The notes below the pieces were generated by a model. That model was not told the DNA's origin. It ran no database searches and saw only the letters and a list, made by a program, of their open reading frames with translations. From positions 18,045,004 through 18,109,003 of the forward strand of contig NW_020954608.1 in assembly GCF_900497805.2 (NCBI RefSeq): a stretch of 64,000 nucleotides of DNA, written 5' to 3'. Source of the stretch: Vombatus ursinus. Taxonomy: Eukaryota; Chordata; Mammalia; Diprotodontia; Vombatidae. A program made the translations under genes and the position numbers. Positions 9,221-20,632 of the stretch are shown here, in pieces. Numbering within the stretch: position 1 is the stretch's first letter; each line of letters begins with the position of its first letter.

Positions 9221-11302
9221 TTTTTTTTTCCTTCTCCCAGTATAATCCTCTCTCATCCCTTAATTTTATTCTCCAGATATCACCTCTTCATCTTCAACTC
9301 ACCCTGTGCCCTCCATCTATCTATCTATACATAAATATAATTTTTTCCCTCCCACTACCCTAATACTGACAAAGGACTCATGAGTTACAAATATCATCTT
9401 TCTCTGCAGGAATATAAACAGTTCAACCTTAATAAGTCCCTTATGATGTCTCTTTCCTGTTTACCTCTTCCATGTTTCACTTCAGTCTTGTATTTGAAGA
9501 TCAAATTTTATATTCAGCTCTGGTCTTTTCCACAGGAATGCTCGAAAGTTCCCTGTTTCATTGAATGACCATTTTTTACCCTGAAGGATTATATTCAGTT
9601 TTGCTGGGTAGGTGATTCTAGGTTGTAGTCCTAACTCCTTTGCCCTCTGGAATATCATACTCCATGCCCTCCAGACCCTTAATGTAGAAGCTGCTAAATC
9701 TTGTGTTATCCCGATTGTGTTTCCACAATATTTGGATTGTTTCCTTCTGGCTGCTTGCAATATCTTCTCCTTGACCTGGAAATTCTGGAATTTGGCTACA
9801 ACATTCCTAGGAGTTTTCCTTTGGGAATCTCTTTCAGGAGGTGATCAGTAGATTCTTTCAATTTCTATTTTGCCCTCTGGTTCTAAAATACCAGGGCAGT
9901 TTTCCTGGATCATTTCTTGAAAGATGATGTCTAGGCTCTTTTTTTGATCATGGCTTTCAGATAGTCCAATAATTTTTAAGTTCTCTCCTGGATCTATTTT
10001 CCAGGTCAGTTGTTTTTCCAATGAGATATTTCATATTCTTTTCTATTTTTTTCATTTCTTTTGATTAGTGTTACAGTGCATTGATTTCTCTAATTGTCCC
10101 TAGCTTCCAATTTCTCCATTCTAATTTTTAAGGAAGTATTTTCTTCAGTAATCTTTTGGACTTCCTTTTCCATTTGGCCAATTTTGCTTTTTAGGGCATT
10201 CTTCTCCTCATTGGCTTTTTGGACCTCTTTGGCCGTTTGGGTTAGGCTATTTTTAAGGTGTTATTTTCTTCAGTATTTTTTGGGTCTCCTTTAGCATCAC
10301 CCTCAGTTTTTCCTCTACTTCTCTTACTTGCTTCTCAAAATCCCTTTTGAGTTCTTCTATGGCCTGGGACCAATTCATATTTTTCTTGGAGGTTTTGGAT
10401 GTAAGAGCTTTGGCTTCATTGTCTTCTTCTGGTTGTATGTTTTGATCTTCTTTGTCACCAAAGTAAGATCTTATAGTCTGACTCTTTTTGCACTGCTTGC
10501 TCATGATCTTGGCCAATTACTTGAGTTATAAGCTCTTTGTTAAGGTAGGAGTCTGTTTCCAGTGTGGAGAATGTACTGTCCCAAGTTTCAGGGGTTTTAT
10601 GCAGCTGTTTTCAGAGATACTTCTAGGGACCTGTAAATTTTCAGTTCTTCTAAGGTGCTATGATCAAGGGCAAGGTGTTTACTCCTTTCCTGGCCTGTGC
10701 TCTGGTCTATGAGCACTCTTTTCTGTCTTGGAACTGTGAGGAGGGTTTCCTCTCCACAGCCACTACAAGCTCCACCACACCAGCGCTCCTCCTTGCCCCA
10801 GGACTGCCACCCAGAACTGTGACCCAGACTCAAGCATGGGCAAAGCAAGAGAATCCTGAAGAAGCAGAGAGATCCCTGCAATCCCCTCAGTCTGTGGGCC
10901 AGAAGCTCAGGAGGCAGCCGCTGCCCTGGGACTGGAACCCCACTTTGCTTCTTTCTCAGCATCATAGAAACAAACTTTTCCCACTGACCTTCTAAATTGT
11001 CTTTGGAATTTGTGGGTTGAGAAGTCTGGAAACTGCCACAGCTGCCTGAGATTCAGCCCTCTGAGGCCTGCTCCAGGGTTGCTGCCCATGCCAAACTGTG
11101 CTCCTCTCCCCACCTGGTGTGATATACCATTCTGATCAACTATCCAGGCTGTCTTTGGCTGGAAATTTGTTTCACTCTGTCTTTTTGTGGGTTCTGCTGC
11201 TTTAGAATTTGTTCAGAGCCATTTTTTATAGGTATTTGGAGAGGTTTGGGGTAGAGCTCAAGCAAGTCACTGCTTTTATTCTTCCATCTTGACTCCGCCC
11301 CC
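9221..11302 (-). mobile_element. HAL1-like L1 derivative (5'UTR, ORF1, short 3'UTR; no ORF2)
   Basis: Read on the minus strand, it starts at 11302 with gggggcggagtcaag, the marsupial L1 5' end. About 785 bases of 5'UTR follow, then ORF1 (10516-9482). After ORF1 comes not ORF2 but the L1-type 3'UTR, about 250 bases up to an A-run (T-run 9221-9229 here). The same 3'UTR follows ORF1 in the plus-strand element at 20230-22058. The weak candidate TSD is 'aagtttatgttc' (9209-9220) against 'aagaatgtgattt' (11303 on). This is the architecture of half-L1 (HAL1) elements, which rely on ORF2p from other L1s. The alternative is an L1 with ORF2 deleted, but a second copy with the same ORF1-to-3'UTR join argues against a private deletion. 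Confidence 0.8.
9482..10516 (-). pseudogene. L1 ORF1p-like coding remnant (345 codons)
   Basis: ORF1p is the trimeric RNA-binding chaperone of L1 particles. The N-terminal 87 codons (10516-10253) are open and start MAKIMSKQCKKSQTIRSYFG, then become a charged heptad-like coiled coil (EELKRDFEKQVREVEEKLR). The middle (about 10250-9770) carries RRM-like remnants but is no longer open. The C-terminal domain (9760-9482) is open again in the same frame, with IFQRAKELGLQPRITYPAKL and KFDLQIQD. Total length is near the 338 residues of human ORF1p, so the whole gene is represented. It is a fossil with interrupted reading in the centre. Confidence 0.85.
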
Positions 11303-11741
11303 AAGAATGTGATTTCTGATTGCAGACTTGATTATCCAAAATTAACCACTGCTTTCAAAGGCCTTAAACTCCTAAACTTGGTTCCTATAAATTATATTTA
11401 TTCAATAAGTAATTACTTACAGTTATTTTTAAATTGATGAAATTACTAATAACTATTTTAGGGAGATTTTAAAATTTTAATGCATTTGCATAGATATTCT
11501 CTGTTTTCTTCCAATTGACCATGTGGGAGCTTTGGGTACTTTTTCTGACCTTGTGTGATTCAAGGACTTGCAATGGGAAGTGACAAAGAGTCCCCTAATT
11601 GTCTAATAAGCTGGCACAGATGATTCATAGAATTTACAAGAATATGCTGTTGATCTTCTCACATCTCCCTTTCTGGCTGTGAAGCATGGGAATGGTTTTC
11701 CATCTGTGTCCCAAGAGTCAGGGTAAGAGACACACTTTCTC
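11303..11741. other. No recognisable feature
   Basis: Spacer between the HAL1-like element and the 207-bp repeat. The minus-strand frame 11603-11815 extends into that repeat and shows no domain. Confidence 0.5.
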
Positions 11742-11949
11742 TGTCTCTTGCCTGGTATCCATGTGCCCATGAACACATGGCTGCTTCTTCCTTTGGTGTT
11801 TTTTTCTTTCCTCATCTTACTTGCCTGAGTATCCAGTGGTGAAATTTTCCAGGACTATTGATGACTTTATAATTTTTGAAAGTGCCATAGATCAAGGGCA
11901 AAACCAAGATGGCAGATCAGAGGCAGTTACCCAGCTGGACTTTCCCAAC
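11742..11949 (+). repeat. Direct repeat, copy 1 (carries an L1 5' start)
   Basis: This 208-base segment recurs at 14038-14244 with about 13 substitutions and one indel (about 93% identity). The first 150 bases are not L1. The last 55 or so are the L1 5' end reading aaaccaagatggcagatcag. The other L1 starts in the window (11302, 20230, 47784) lack this upstream sequence, so it is local flank and not L1 5'UTR. Confidence 0.9.
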
Positions 11950-13430
11950 ATTCCCCTTCAAACAACTTTAAAATAATGCCTCTATTAAAATTGTGGAGTG
12001 GCAGAGTCAACAGAGGGCTGGGATGAGACATTTTTGCAGCCTGAGAAAACTTAAGAGTTCTGAAGGAGAATTTGTGACACCAGGGTGGAGGCTGTCTGGA
12101 CCCCAGGAACACAACAGTGGTAGAGTGGCTGTAGCAGCAGATGCAGTTTTGAGAACTCTCAGCCCAGAGACTCTTATGGGGTTGGACAACTGGCCAGAAA
12201 GTGATTATGAGGCATCCTTTGCTGGCACTGAGTACAGATAGCACTGATTGTCAGCTCTATTGCCCACACGCAGTTGGGGGTCACAACTCCAGAGTGGAGA
12301 GGGAGCAGGGGTCCTGGTCATAGTTCCAAAGTAAAGAGGAGAGCCAGTGCTTATGGATGCAGGGGACCAACGGTCCTTCCTGGGTAAAAAACCAGAGCAC
12401 AGATCAAGAGAACAGTGACCACACCTCTCCCAGGATCATACCATATTGGAAGCACCAAAAACTTGCAGACTCCCAGAACTAGCTCTGAAAACAGTAACAC
12501 AGACACATGTGCATGTGTGCACGCATGCATGCATGTTTGCACATGCACACACACTCACAACCTGGAGCTTAGAGCAGTGCCTCTCCATCCCAAGGTGAGA
12601 AGATCCCAACTTTAACAAAATGAGAAAACAACAACAAAAAAAAAATCAACCTGACCATAAAAACAAACAAACAAAAAACTACTATGATGGGAGGGAAGAC
12701 CAAGATATAAAATTATAAGACATCAGTGTGAAAACAGCTACCAAAAAAGACTCAAAGAAAAATATTAATTGGATCCAAACCCAAGAAAAATTCTTAGAAG
12801 AGTTAAAGAAATACATAAGAATGGTAGAGAAAAAAACTGGGAAAATAAATGGGAGTTATTCAAGAAAATTATGAAAAGAAAACTAACAATTTGGTACAAG
12901 AAGTACAAAATAATGAAGAAAATAACACCTAAAGAAACAGAATTGGCCAAATGATAAAAGAGGCACAAAGATCCACTGAAGAGAAGAACTCCTTGAAAAG
13001 CAAAATAAGCCAAATGGAAAAAGAGGTATAAAGTCTCATTGAAGAAAGTAATTCCTTAAAAATTAGAAGTGGAAGCTAATGACTCCATGAGATATAAAGA
13101 AACAATAAAACAAAGTTTGAAGAATGAAAAAAATAGGAAAAAGTAAAATATCTCATTGGAAAAACAACTGACTTGGAAAATAGATCCAGGGGAGATAATT
13201 TAAGAATTATTGGGATATCTGAAAGTCATGATCAAAGAAATTGCCTAAGCATCATATTTCAATAAATTGTCAAGGAAATCTACTCTGAAATCTTAGATCT
13301 AGAGGGTAAAATAGATATCAAAAACCCACTGATCAATCATCTCCTGAAAGAGATCCCAAAATGAAATCCCCCAGTATATCATAGCCAAATTCCAGAGCTC
13401 CCAGGTCAAAGAGTATGTCCACCAATAAGA
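11893..13430 (+). mobile_element. L1 5' half (5'UTR plus ORF1, cut before the ORF1 C-terminal domain)
   Basis: It starts with an L1-like aaaccaagatggcaga. A 5'UTR runs to about 12650 and includes a CA/TG alternating tract. ORF1-like sequence follows: a coiled coil (LEEFLKEFKKFI-like, readable near 12780-13050), an RRM segment resembling LENRSRGDNLRIIGISESHD (about 13175-13230), and NHLLKEIPK near 13337. It stops near 'attccagagctcccaggtc', just before the C-terminal domain, with no poly-A. ORF1 is broken by several stops and shifts. L1s are normally truncated at the 5' end, so loss of the 3' half is unusual and suggests later rearrangement. Its 5' end lies inside the 207-bp repeat. Confidence 0.8.
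12509..12548. repeat. Alternating purine-pyrimidine near-palindrome
   Basis: A 40-base tract of RY alternation with 9-base perfect inverted arms (gtgcatgtg / cacatgcac) around a catgcatgcatg core. Such tracts can adopt Z-DNA or cruciform structure. It lies in the L1 5'UTR. Confidence 0.8.
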
Positions 13431-14037
13431 TTAGTTGAACTTCTCCCCTTTTAACAATAGACCAGTGCCTACAGTGAACAGTGTGGTACTAAGGTGAAAT
13501 AGAAAATGCCAGATTTTTCAAAATCACTTTCTTCTTTCTATTTGGATGAGGTTTAAATTTTAATGTCCCAAATTGTAACTACTGTTACAAATTGATACTG
13601 AATCCTATTCTAATTGTTCTCCTGATGAATGATGTTATTCTTTTATTTTCAGCATTCCTTTTTATGAGTAGGAATAAACTACTTGACACATATCTAATTC
13701 ATATTATCCACTGAGTGCTTCTTTTACTCTTATTTTTAGCAGTAATGGAGCACGGATCTTAAATAACTTTTATTATAAGTAAAGATTTGTTAACAAGCCA
13801 ATGAATGTGATAATCTGAAGTAAGGCTTCTTCAGGACTGAACCCTTCCATAAATCACAATAGATAGGTAAAGGAGAGGAAAGGGCATATGCCCAAACATT
13901 CATGAGTTCAGATGACTGGTCTCTTAAGACCAGACATAAATTTATATAGAACAAGTCCCCAGATATGTTGAAAACAGCTTTTATCACTTGTGGATCATCT
14001 GGACATTCTATTAATTATCTCCATTATCTCAATTATG
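13430..14037. other. No recognisable feature
   Basis: Spacer between the truncated L1 and copy 2 of the direct repeat. No repeat signature or coding domain. Confidence 0.5.
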
Positions 14038-14244
14038 TGTCTCTTGCCTGGTATCCATGTGCCCATGAACACATGACTGCTTCTTCCTTTGATGTTTTTT
14101 CTTTCCTCATCTTACTTGCCTGAGTATCCAGTGGTAAAACTGTCCAGGACTATTGATGACCTTATAATGTTTGAAAGTGCCAAGGATCAGTGGCAAAACC
14201 AAGATGGCAGATTAGAGGCAGCTACCCAGCTGGACTTTCCCAAC
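14038..14244 (+). repeat. Direct repeat, copy 2 (carries an L1 5' start)
   Basis: Partner of 11742-11949, offset by 2296 bases in the same orientation. It includes the non-L1 flank and the first 55 or so bases of L1 (aaaccaagatggcagattag...ggactttcccaac), then switches to unrelated sequence. It therefore copies a flank-plus-L1 junction and is not an independent insertion. Confidence 0.9.
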
Positions 14245-14299
14245 TTGATAACCAATAAAATCTTGGACATATAGTTTCACATGTTCTTTGAGACTGATT

Positions 14300-15480
14300 T
14301 GCCAACAGTTTTTTTTTTTTTAATAATGAGTCCCTAACTAAGTAGATCTTTAGGGTTATAGAAGACTGTACTATTATGTTTGATTGTTTCCTTATCTTGT
14401 GCACCTACTCTATTCCACCTCTCATCTCTTCTATTTTTTGTTTTTTACAATTACCAAAGAATGTTGATAACTAGAACTTTGTGGTATAGTTTGAGATCTA
14501 CTAGGCCCCTTTTCACTCATTTTTTTCATTGCTTCTATTAAGATTCCTTATCTTTTTTTCCTCCAGATGATTTTTTATTATTATTAATTTAGCTCTGTGA
14601 TGTGATAGTTTGGCATAAGTAAATTAATTTTTAGATAAAGTAGTATTTAGTATTTAGTATTACATTTTCATTACAGGTAATATCCAACAATGAATTTCTT
14701 TCCAATTATTTGGGTTTGTCTTTAATTTTGTTTTGAAGCTTTATTCATCTATTTCCTGTATGTGCTAAGGTAGATAAGTGGATTGCTTAAATATTACATA
14801 TGTTGTCATATTATTTTGAATGGTATTTCTATTTTTATTTCTTCTTTCTGTGCTTTTTTACTGATAAGAGGAAAGACTAATGATATGTGTAGGTTTATGT
14901 CTTGCTACTTTGCTGAAGTTAACTGTTTCAATTAATTTTTATTTGATTCTTTGGGTTTCTGTAGGCACTCAATCATTTCGTCTGCAAAAAGTGATATTTT
15001 TTGTTTCCTCTTTGTCAGTGCCTATTTCCTCCATTTCTTTTTCTCATCTTATTGCTATAGTTACCATTTCTATCACAGTGTCAAGTAATAGTGTTGATCA
15101 TGGGCCTCTATTATCATTGGAAAGGCCTCAAACATTTTTTTTTATTTTTAATGAATAAAAGTGGCTCTTGGTTTTAAATAGATACTATTTATCATATTAA
15201 GGAAAAGTCTTTTATTACTATACTTTTTAATAATTTCAATAAAAGTAGATATATTTTCTCAAAAGTCTTTTTCCTGGATGTATTGATAATCATTTTATTT
15301 TTGTTTTTCATTAATATAGTATGTTCTGTTTATTGTTTTTCTAATATTGACCCAATATTGAATTCCTGATAAAATTTCAACCTGGTTTTAGTTTGCAAAC
15401 TTTTTGATGTGTTACTGTAGCCATTTTGATAATGTTTTAGTTTAAAATGAATGGAAAATTCATTTAATTTCTTGGTGCCC
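14300..15480 (-). mobile_element. L1 ORF2 reverse-transcriptase-region fossil
   Basis: The plus strand reads as antisense L1. 'catttcgtctgcaaaaagtg' corresponds to the ORF2 stretch before the catalytic YADD-type region. 'ttgatcatgggcctctatta' and 'gacccaatattgaattcctg' follow the order seen in antisense human L1 ('...caatacctaatttattgag...ttgaaccagccttgcatccc'). A T-run at 14309-14322 could be its tail. No frame is open over any length, so it is old. Boundaries are uncertain. Confidence 0.65.
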
Positions 15481-15503
15481 CATGGCAGCTCTCTAAGATT
15501 ACA

Positions 15504-15633
15504 TTTTTTTTTGAGGCAATCAGGATTAAGTAACTTGACCAGGGTCACACAGCTAGTAGGTGTCTGAGGCCAGATTTGAACTCAGGTCCTCCTGATTCCA
15601 TGGCTAGTGCTCTAGGTTTCACCTAGCTGCCTC
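15504..15633 (-). repeat. WSINE/MAR1-type CORE-SINE, antisense
   Basis: T-run, then 'gaggcaatcaggattaagt', 'ccagggtcacacagctagta', 'gatttgaactcaggtcctcc', ending 'cacctagctgcctc'. A short candidate TSD is 'aagattaca' before and 'aaggttaca' after. Confidence 0.85.
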
Positions 15634-15639
15634 AAAGGT

Positions 15640-16220
15640 TACAAATTAAAGAGCAATTACTGCTCATCACTGACAGAGGGACTTTCTTCACTGAAAGTTT
15701 CCCATCCTGACCAAATCATAGTTTTAGATTTTTCAAAAAAAGCAGTTATTCCTTTCTGGGCTTTCTCTGTCTTATTTTGTGACTTATATGTAGCTTGTAG
15801 CTAGCTGTTCCAAGCAAAATTATCTTCCCTACTAGCTAGCTATGATGCAAGAAATTGCATCATATGATTAGAAATTAATTTATTTGCATTAAGGTATTAT
15901 GCTTTGCCACATTTTTGTTAAAATACAGATAGAACTTTGAGTAACATAGGACACCATCAGCAGTCTTCCTTTTGATGCTACATGGATTAGTATATCACAA
16001 AAAGCATTAGAGTCCTGGTGAGATAATGAGACACAGGTCAGGGATGTTTGTCTGAGAGGAATAGGTGCTGAGCATGACCTTCCAGGAAAAGTGATTCTAG
16101 GATGAAGTGCCTACCATTGGTGGACAGCATTCAGGAACTGTCCATCTGTGGAAGGCTTACAGTATAAGAAGAAGATGACTGAAAATAGATTCCACTTTAA
16201 AAACTGTCCTGAGAAGCGCA
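15640..16220. other. No recognisable feature
   Basis: No repeat or coding signature apart from the 'agctagctatgatgc' local repeat near 15830. A weak MIR trace follows at about 16225-16320. Confidence 0.5.
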
Positions 16221-16224
16221 AGTT

Positions 16225-16330
16225 TTGGCACTGCATAAACTAGGTGTGATACTTTGGACAGAAAACTTCAGTTGCTTGGGTTTTAGTTTCTTCATCTTTA
16301 AAGTGAAAGGAATGACTCATTCATTCAAAA
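16225..16330 (+). repeat. MIR-family SINE trace
   Basis: 'gcactgcataaactaggtgt' and 'gggttttagtttcttcatct' fit the MIR central and 3' core, strongly diverged. Confidence 0.45.
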
Positions 16331-17700
16331 ATTTTGAAGAGAAAATGAATCCATGTTACTGAGCATTTATAGTTGATGATGGGTTATTGTACTCTTCTTT
16401 GCAAGGATATTTGCATTCGAGATCCAGTTAGAGGCAATAGGAATTAATGCAAATGAAAAACCCTTAAATCCAAACTCTTTCCCTGTGTGACCTTGGTTTT
16501 TGAGGTGTCTTTTAGCTCTAACATACTCTACTTCTACCTCCTAGTATTGTCTCTGAGTGGCCATCTCTGGATGTTCCTTGACTGCGACCACTATAATGAT
16601 TTTGACGGATGTGTGTAGATTGTAGTTCTGTTGTTTTTTGATACTACTATTACCCTAAAGTGTTTGTTATGGTGGCATAAAATATTAACAGCTTTCCTTA
16701 AGCCCATTCTAGTAGCTTACTATATACAGTTTATGATAGCTGTTGTTCAACCCATTACTTTTGTCATCCATATTTTGGTAATACTTGCTATCATTGAAAC
16801 TGTCATTTCTCTTTTCCTCTATTTCCTGTGTCAGAGAAAAAAAAAAGATAATAAATGGGTTTTGTATGCTGGGAAAAATGCTGTGAATAGAATAAATCTG
16901 ACCAGCAGCAAACAGTCTTTTACTTTAGCATGCTAATCATTTTTGTATTAAGCATGTGTTTAGGTTGACAGGAAGGGTGTACTATGAATTTCCATTTAGG
17001 TTGCATTTCCTCCATTTCCCTAATTTTTCCTGGAACTTGTTTTAGATTTTCCCTAAGTCACTTCATGATACAACAAATTAGCCCTGTAGTTCATGCAGTT
17101 ATTCACAGGCTGAATTGTCTTAAATCTACTGTTTTTCAAAGGTCTGGGGTGGTCTCTATTGTCTAGTTTCCCTACCAGCCAGCCGCAATCCTTCTATGAT
17201 TAGAAGAAAGATTAATTATTACTGAATGTAGTAGATTTTATATACATTTTATATAGATTGTATGGAAGATTGTTTCTTGACACTTTGCAAATTCCTTGCA
17301 ATTACTCAAAGTAAACACAGTGTCTAAGACTGTAAGGTAGTCTAGCCAAGCCCCAAATACCTCAGCCTCCAAGCCAGCTGTTTGTGCAGTTAGGGGAAAA
17401 AAAGACTCTATTCAGAGTCTCCCATTTGAGTTTTAAGACTTTAGAGAATGTTTTTTCACTTAGCCACAAATATTTACTCTACTCCTGGAGCAGCAAACAG
17501 ATTGCATGCAAATTTGCCCAGTTTTTTGTGTCTCTTTTTTGTTCTTCTTTGTTGAAGGCTGACTGCCATTTGGACTAGAACAGAGCAACTTAGATTTCAT
17601 TTAGACCTTGACAAAAAGTAAAAATCAACCCCTGAAGGAGCATGAAAAAAAAGGAATTTTTTAACTTGGATTTGTTACTTTGATTTCTCCTTGGTTACTT
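16330..17700. other. No recognisable feature
   Basis: 1.4 kb without nameable repeats. The 101-codon plus frame at 16631-16936 encodes a hydrophobic peptide with no family I recognise, no upstream promoter-like sequence and no composition change. I regard it as chance. Confidence 0.5.
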
Positions 17701-17704
17701 TTAA

Positions 17705-17950
17705 TAGAAGTCAGAGGATTATAGGATAATAGGAACTTACAAGTCAAGTCCAACTCCCTTATTTTCTAGGTAAGGAAACCAAGGCTGAGGGATAACTGCC
17801 CAGCCCAGGATCACACAGTCTGTTAGTGTCTAAAGCTGGATTTGAATTAAGGTCTTCCTTGTTCCTAGCCTAGCACTCTATCTGCTGTGTCACCTACTAT
17901 GGCACAATGGATAGAGCTGGATTGTGGGATTGCCATAAATACAACCTATG
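17705..17950 (-). repeat. THER1/MIR3-like SINE with an adjoining MIR scrap
   Basis: 'aagtccaactcccttatttt', 'ggaaaccaaggctgaggg', 'gatcacacagtctgttagtg' and 'gcctagcactctatctgc' give an antisense copy to about 17900. 'ggcacaatggatagagctgg' then starts a short sense MIR scrap. Confidence 0.65.
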
Positions 17951-19350
17951 TCTATTGTGGAAAAGATAGGGGGAGATGTCAACTGGTTATGCATGAATTT
18001 TCACCAAAATGAGGGTTCAACAACTCCAAACCTCTTTTTCTCCCCTTTTAACAAACTACAAGGCACATTGATAAAATGATGTAAGAGCAACTGACAGAGG
18101 TATGTGAAGTCTAACTGGTATCTGGTGGTGATATTGGTTTTTTGTGTTACTCAGCCTCAAAATTACATTTTAAATTTTAATAGAACTATTATAAGTGTCC
18201 TAAAAATACACATGACCTTGGAAAGAATGACTTTATAAGATGTGTGCGTGTGTGTATGTGTCTGTGGGCACTCATACATATATGCCAACGATAACTGAAA
18301 GCTGAATTTCTTTGCTTGGTATGTTGACATAGGAAATCACCAACCTTTAATGAGAAGGGGATGATTAAAAACTTATGCAAAGTTATTCTGCTCAATGATA
18401 AATAAAATAATTTTCTTGGATTTGGAAATATTTCTTTATGTGGCCACAGTAGGGAAAAATGCCTCTCCAAGTCTCTAAGAAAAGAAATATAGTGATGCAA
18501 TATAATTTGTTGTTATTTTTGAAGATTTACATCTGATTTAGCTTCAGACACTACTAAAACTAAACATTAATCTAGTTGAGAAAATCATTTGCTAGTTACT
18601 ACAGTGGTTTAGACTTCCTCTTCTTACTCTGTCCCTCTCCAATCTCCAAATCTGTACAAACAAAACCCTTGTTCATTCTTTTTCGTCAACCACTTTATTT
18701 TTTTAGCGAGTTGTGCAGGCCCAGAAACCCATAGGCTGAAGACATTTTCTCTGCCTTCTCTCCCTCTAATGGAAAGCTACAGAGGATGTATCCTTCTCTG
18801 TCTTGGTTAGCATTTTTTTGTCTCATCTCCCCACTTCAAACTCAGGGAAAGAAAATTGTGTCTGTCTTAGTGAGGTCAAGATTTAATCATATGTGAATAA
18901 GCAAATTGTACAGTTTTCCCTTCATAGAAAAAGAGAGTTCACATTTTTTTAACCTTTTAATATGTGAAACCCCTAGTAGTCTGAGTAAACATGATAACAT
19001 TTCTCCTTATAAAGATAAAAATACATAATCCTTTTCTAAAATGATTTCATATTAAATATGACCCAGTTTCAACTGTAATTTGTACAATCATCATATCATT
19101 CTCAGGAAACAAGTTGCCTGTGGCCTACTTATTTACTCCCCTGCCAACCCCCTTTGGATCAGATCAATGATTTCATTGATGAAGAGAACTCTAATTGTGG
19201 AACTTTTTCTACCAATTCAGAACAACATCTTCTCTGCAACTTGATGTGTTGCAGAGAAGCAAACCTTTTGTTAACTGTTTAATGACTTGAAAGTGCTTCA
19301 TTTTGTCCCATTAGAGCAGAGTGCTGGCTTTAGGCTTGCCTTCCATGCTG
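17950..19350. other. No recognisable feature
   Basis: 1.4 kb with only a short TG-rich run near 18240-18262. The 103-codon minus frame 18189-18500 has no recognisable domain. A short inverted pair, 'cttctctgcaacttg' / 'gttgcagagaag', is at 19229-19258. Confidence 0.5.
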
Positions 19351-19351
19351 T

Positions 19352-19605
19352 AGGCAGCTGGATGTCATAGAGGCTAGAGACCTGGAGTCAGTAAAACCTG
19401 AATTCAAATCCTTCCTTAAGACTTAGTAGAAGTGGAACCCTGAGCAAGTCACTTAATCTCTGACTCAATTTCCTCATTTGTAAAATGTGGATAATAATAG
19501 CACATACTTCCCAGGGTTATTATGAGGACAAAATGAGATAATATTTGCAAAGTACTTTGCAAACCTTAAAATGCTATATAATTGTTAGCTATTATTATTA
19601 TTATC
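19352..19605 (+). repeat. MIR/MAR-type SINE, nearly full
   Basis: 'ggagtcagtaaaacctgaat', 'gagcaagtcacttaatctct', 'cacttcccagggttattatg', 'gagataatatttgcaaagta' and the 'attattattatta' end are all in consensus order. Confidence 0.8.
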
Positions 19606-19839
19606 TTTTGTTTTCAATGGCACAGTATGACTTGTAGACTACCATTTGAGTTTTTTTAAACTATTTTAATCAGTTCATGAGTTAAGTAATTCTCATGTTT
19701 GTTCCATGCCATATTTCATCCTACAAATATTTAGTAAGTGCCTACTGCTGGTTGCTGCCATTTCATAGAATTCTGCCATTTCATAACATTTCATAATGTT
19801 ATAGCATTGGAGAAGTTTAATTGTTATAAAATAACTCTT

Positions 19840-20045
19840 GTTTCTAAAGCATTTTAACATTTACAAAGCCCTTTACCTTCAACAATCCTATGAAGTAGGC
19901 AGTATAAATATTATTTTCCCAAGTTTGTCAGGGAGGAAACTGAGACAGAAAGAGGGCTAAGTGACTTACCCAGGGTTACACAGCTAATGAACATTCTTGT
20001 TAACCCAAGTCTTTCTGGTTCTAAATAAAGCATTATTTTCACAAC
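19840..20045 (-). repeat. MIR-family SINE, antisense
   Basis: 'tacaaagccctttacctt', 'caatcctatgaagtaggcag', 'gacttacccagggttacac' and 'agctaatgaac' are present in order. Confidence 0.75.
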
Positions 20046-20632
20046 ACCATGATTTTTCTCCTAGGACACAGCCAAATGCCCTCAGGAGCCTTTGTAATTT
20101 TAATAGGTACACAACAAGGATTATGTTTTTCTCCCTGTCATGAAAAGCTTAAAGGACTATTAAACTACTCCCAGAGTATTAGAGATGTGCAGTGGAAAGA
20201 GTACTGGATTAGAAGTCAGAGACTCATGTGGGGCGGGGCGGAGTCAAGATTGCAGAGGGAAAGCAGTGACTGTCTTGAGCTCTCTCCCAAAGCCCTCCAA
20301 ATACCTAAAAAAATGGCTGTAAACAAATTCTAAAGCAGCAGAACCCACAAAAAGACAGAATGAAACAAATTTCCAGCCAAAGACAGCCTGGATGGTTGAT
20401 TGGAAAGGTGTTTCGTGCTGGGCGGGGAGAGGAGTGCAGTGCAGTGTGAGCACGCAGGCCGCAGTGATCCTAGAGCCAGCCTCAGAGGACTGAATCTCAG
20501 GCACCTGTGGTGGCTTCCAGACTTCTCAACTCCTGAATGCCAAAGACAACTTAGAAGGTCAGTGGGAAAAGTCTGTGACTGCAGTGAAAGAAGGAGCTAG
20601 GTCTAGGCTGCAAGTCTCGCAATCAGGAAAAC

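Noticed and set aside
10597-10995. Overlapping 111- and 122-codon frames on both strands
   Set aside because: They lie in the GC-richer L1 5'UTR of the HAL1-like element. UTR composition alone explains them.
11742-14244. Direct repeats flanking 2.1 kb, considered as an LTR element
   Set aside because: The repeat contains the 5' end of an L1 and the interior is L1 5'UTR and ORF1, so it is not a retroviral layout.
16631-16936. 101-codon hydrophobic frame that could be a small membrane protein
   Set aside because: No known family, no promoter or splice context, and the AT-rich codons give hydrophobic residues by default.
19229-19258. Inverted pair around 'cttctctgcaac', considered as a small RNA hairpin
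   Set aside because: About 12 bp with a tiny loop and no flanking lower stem of miRNA-precursor length.
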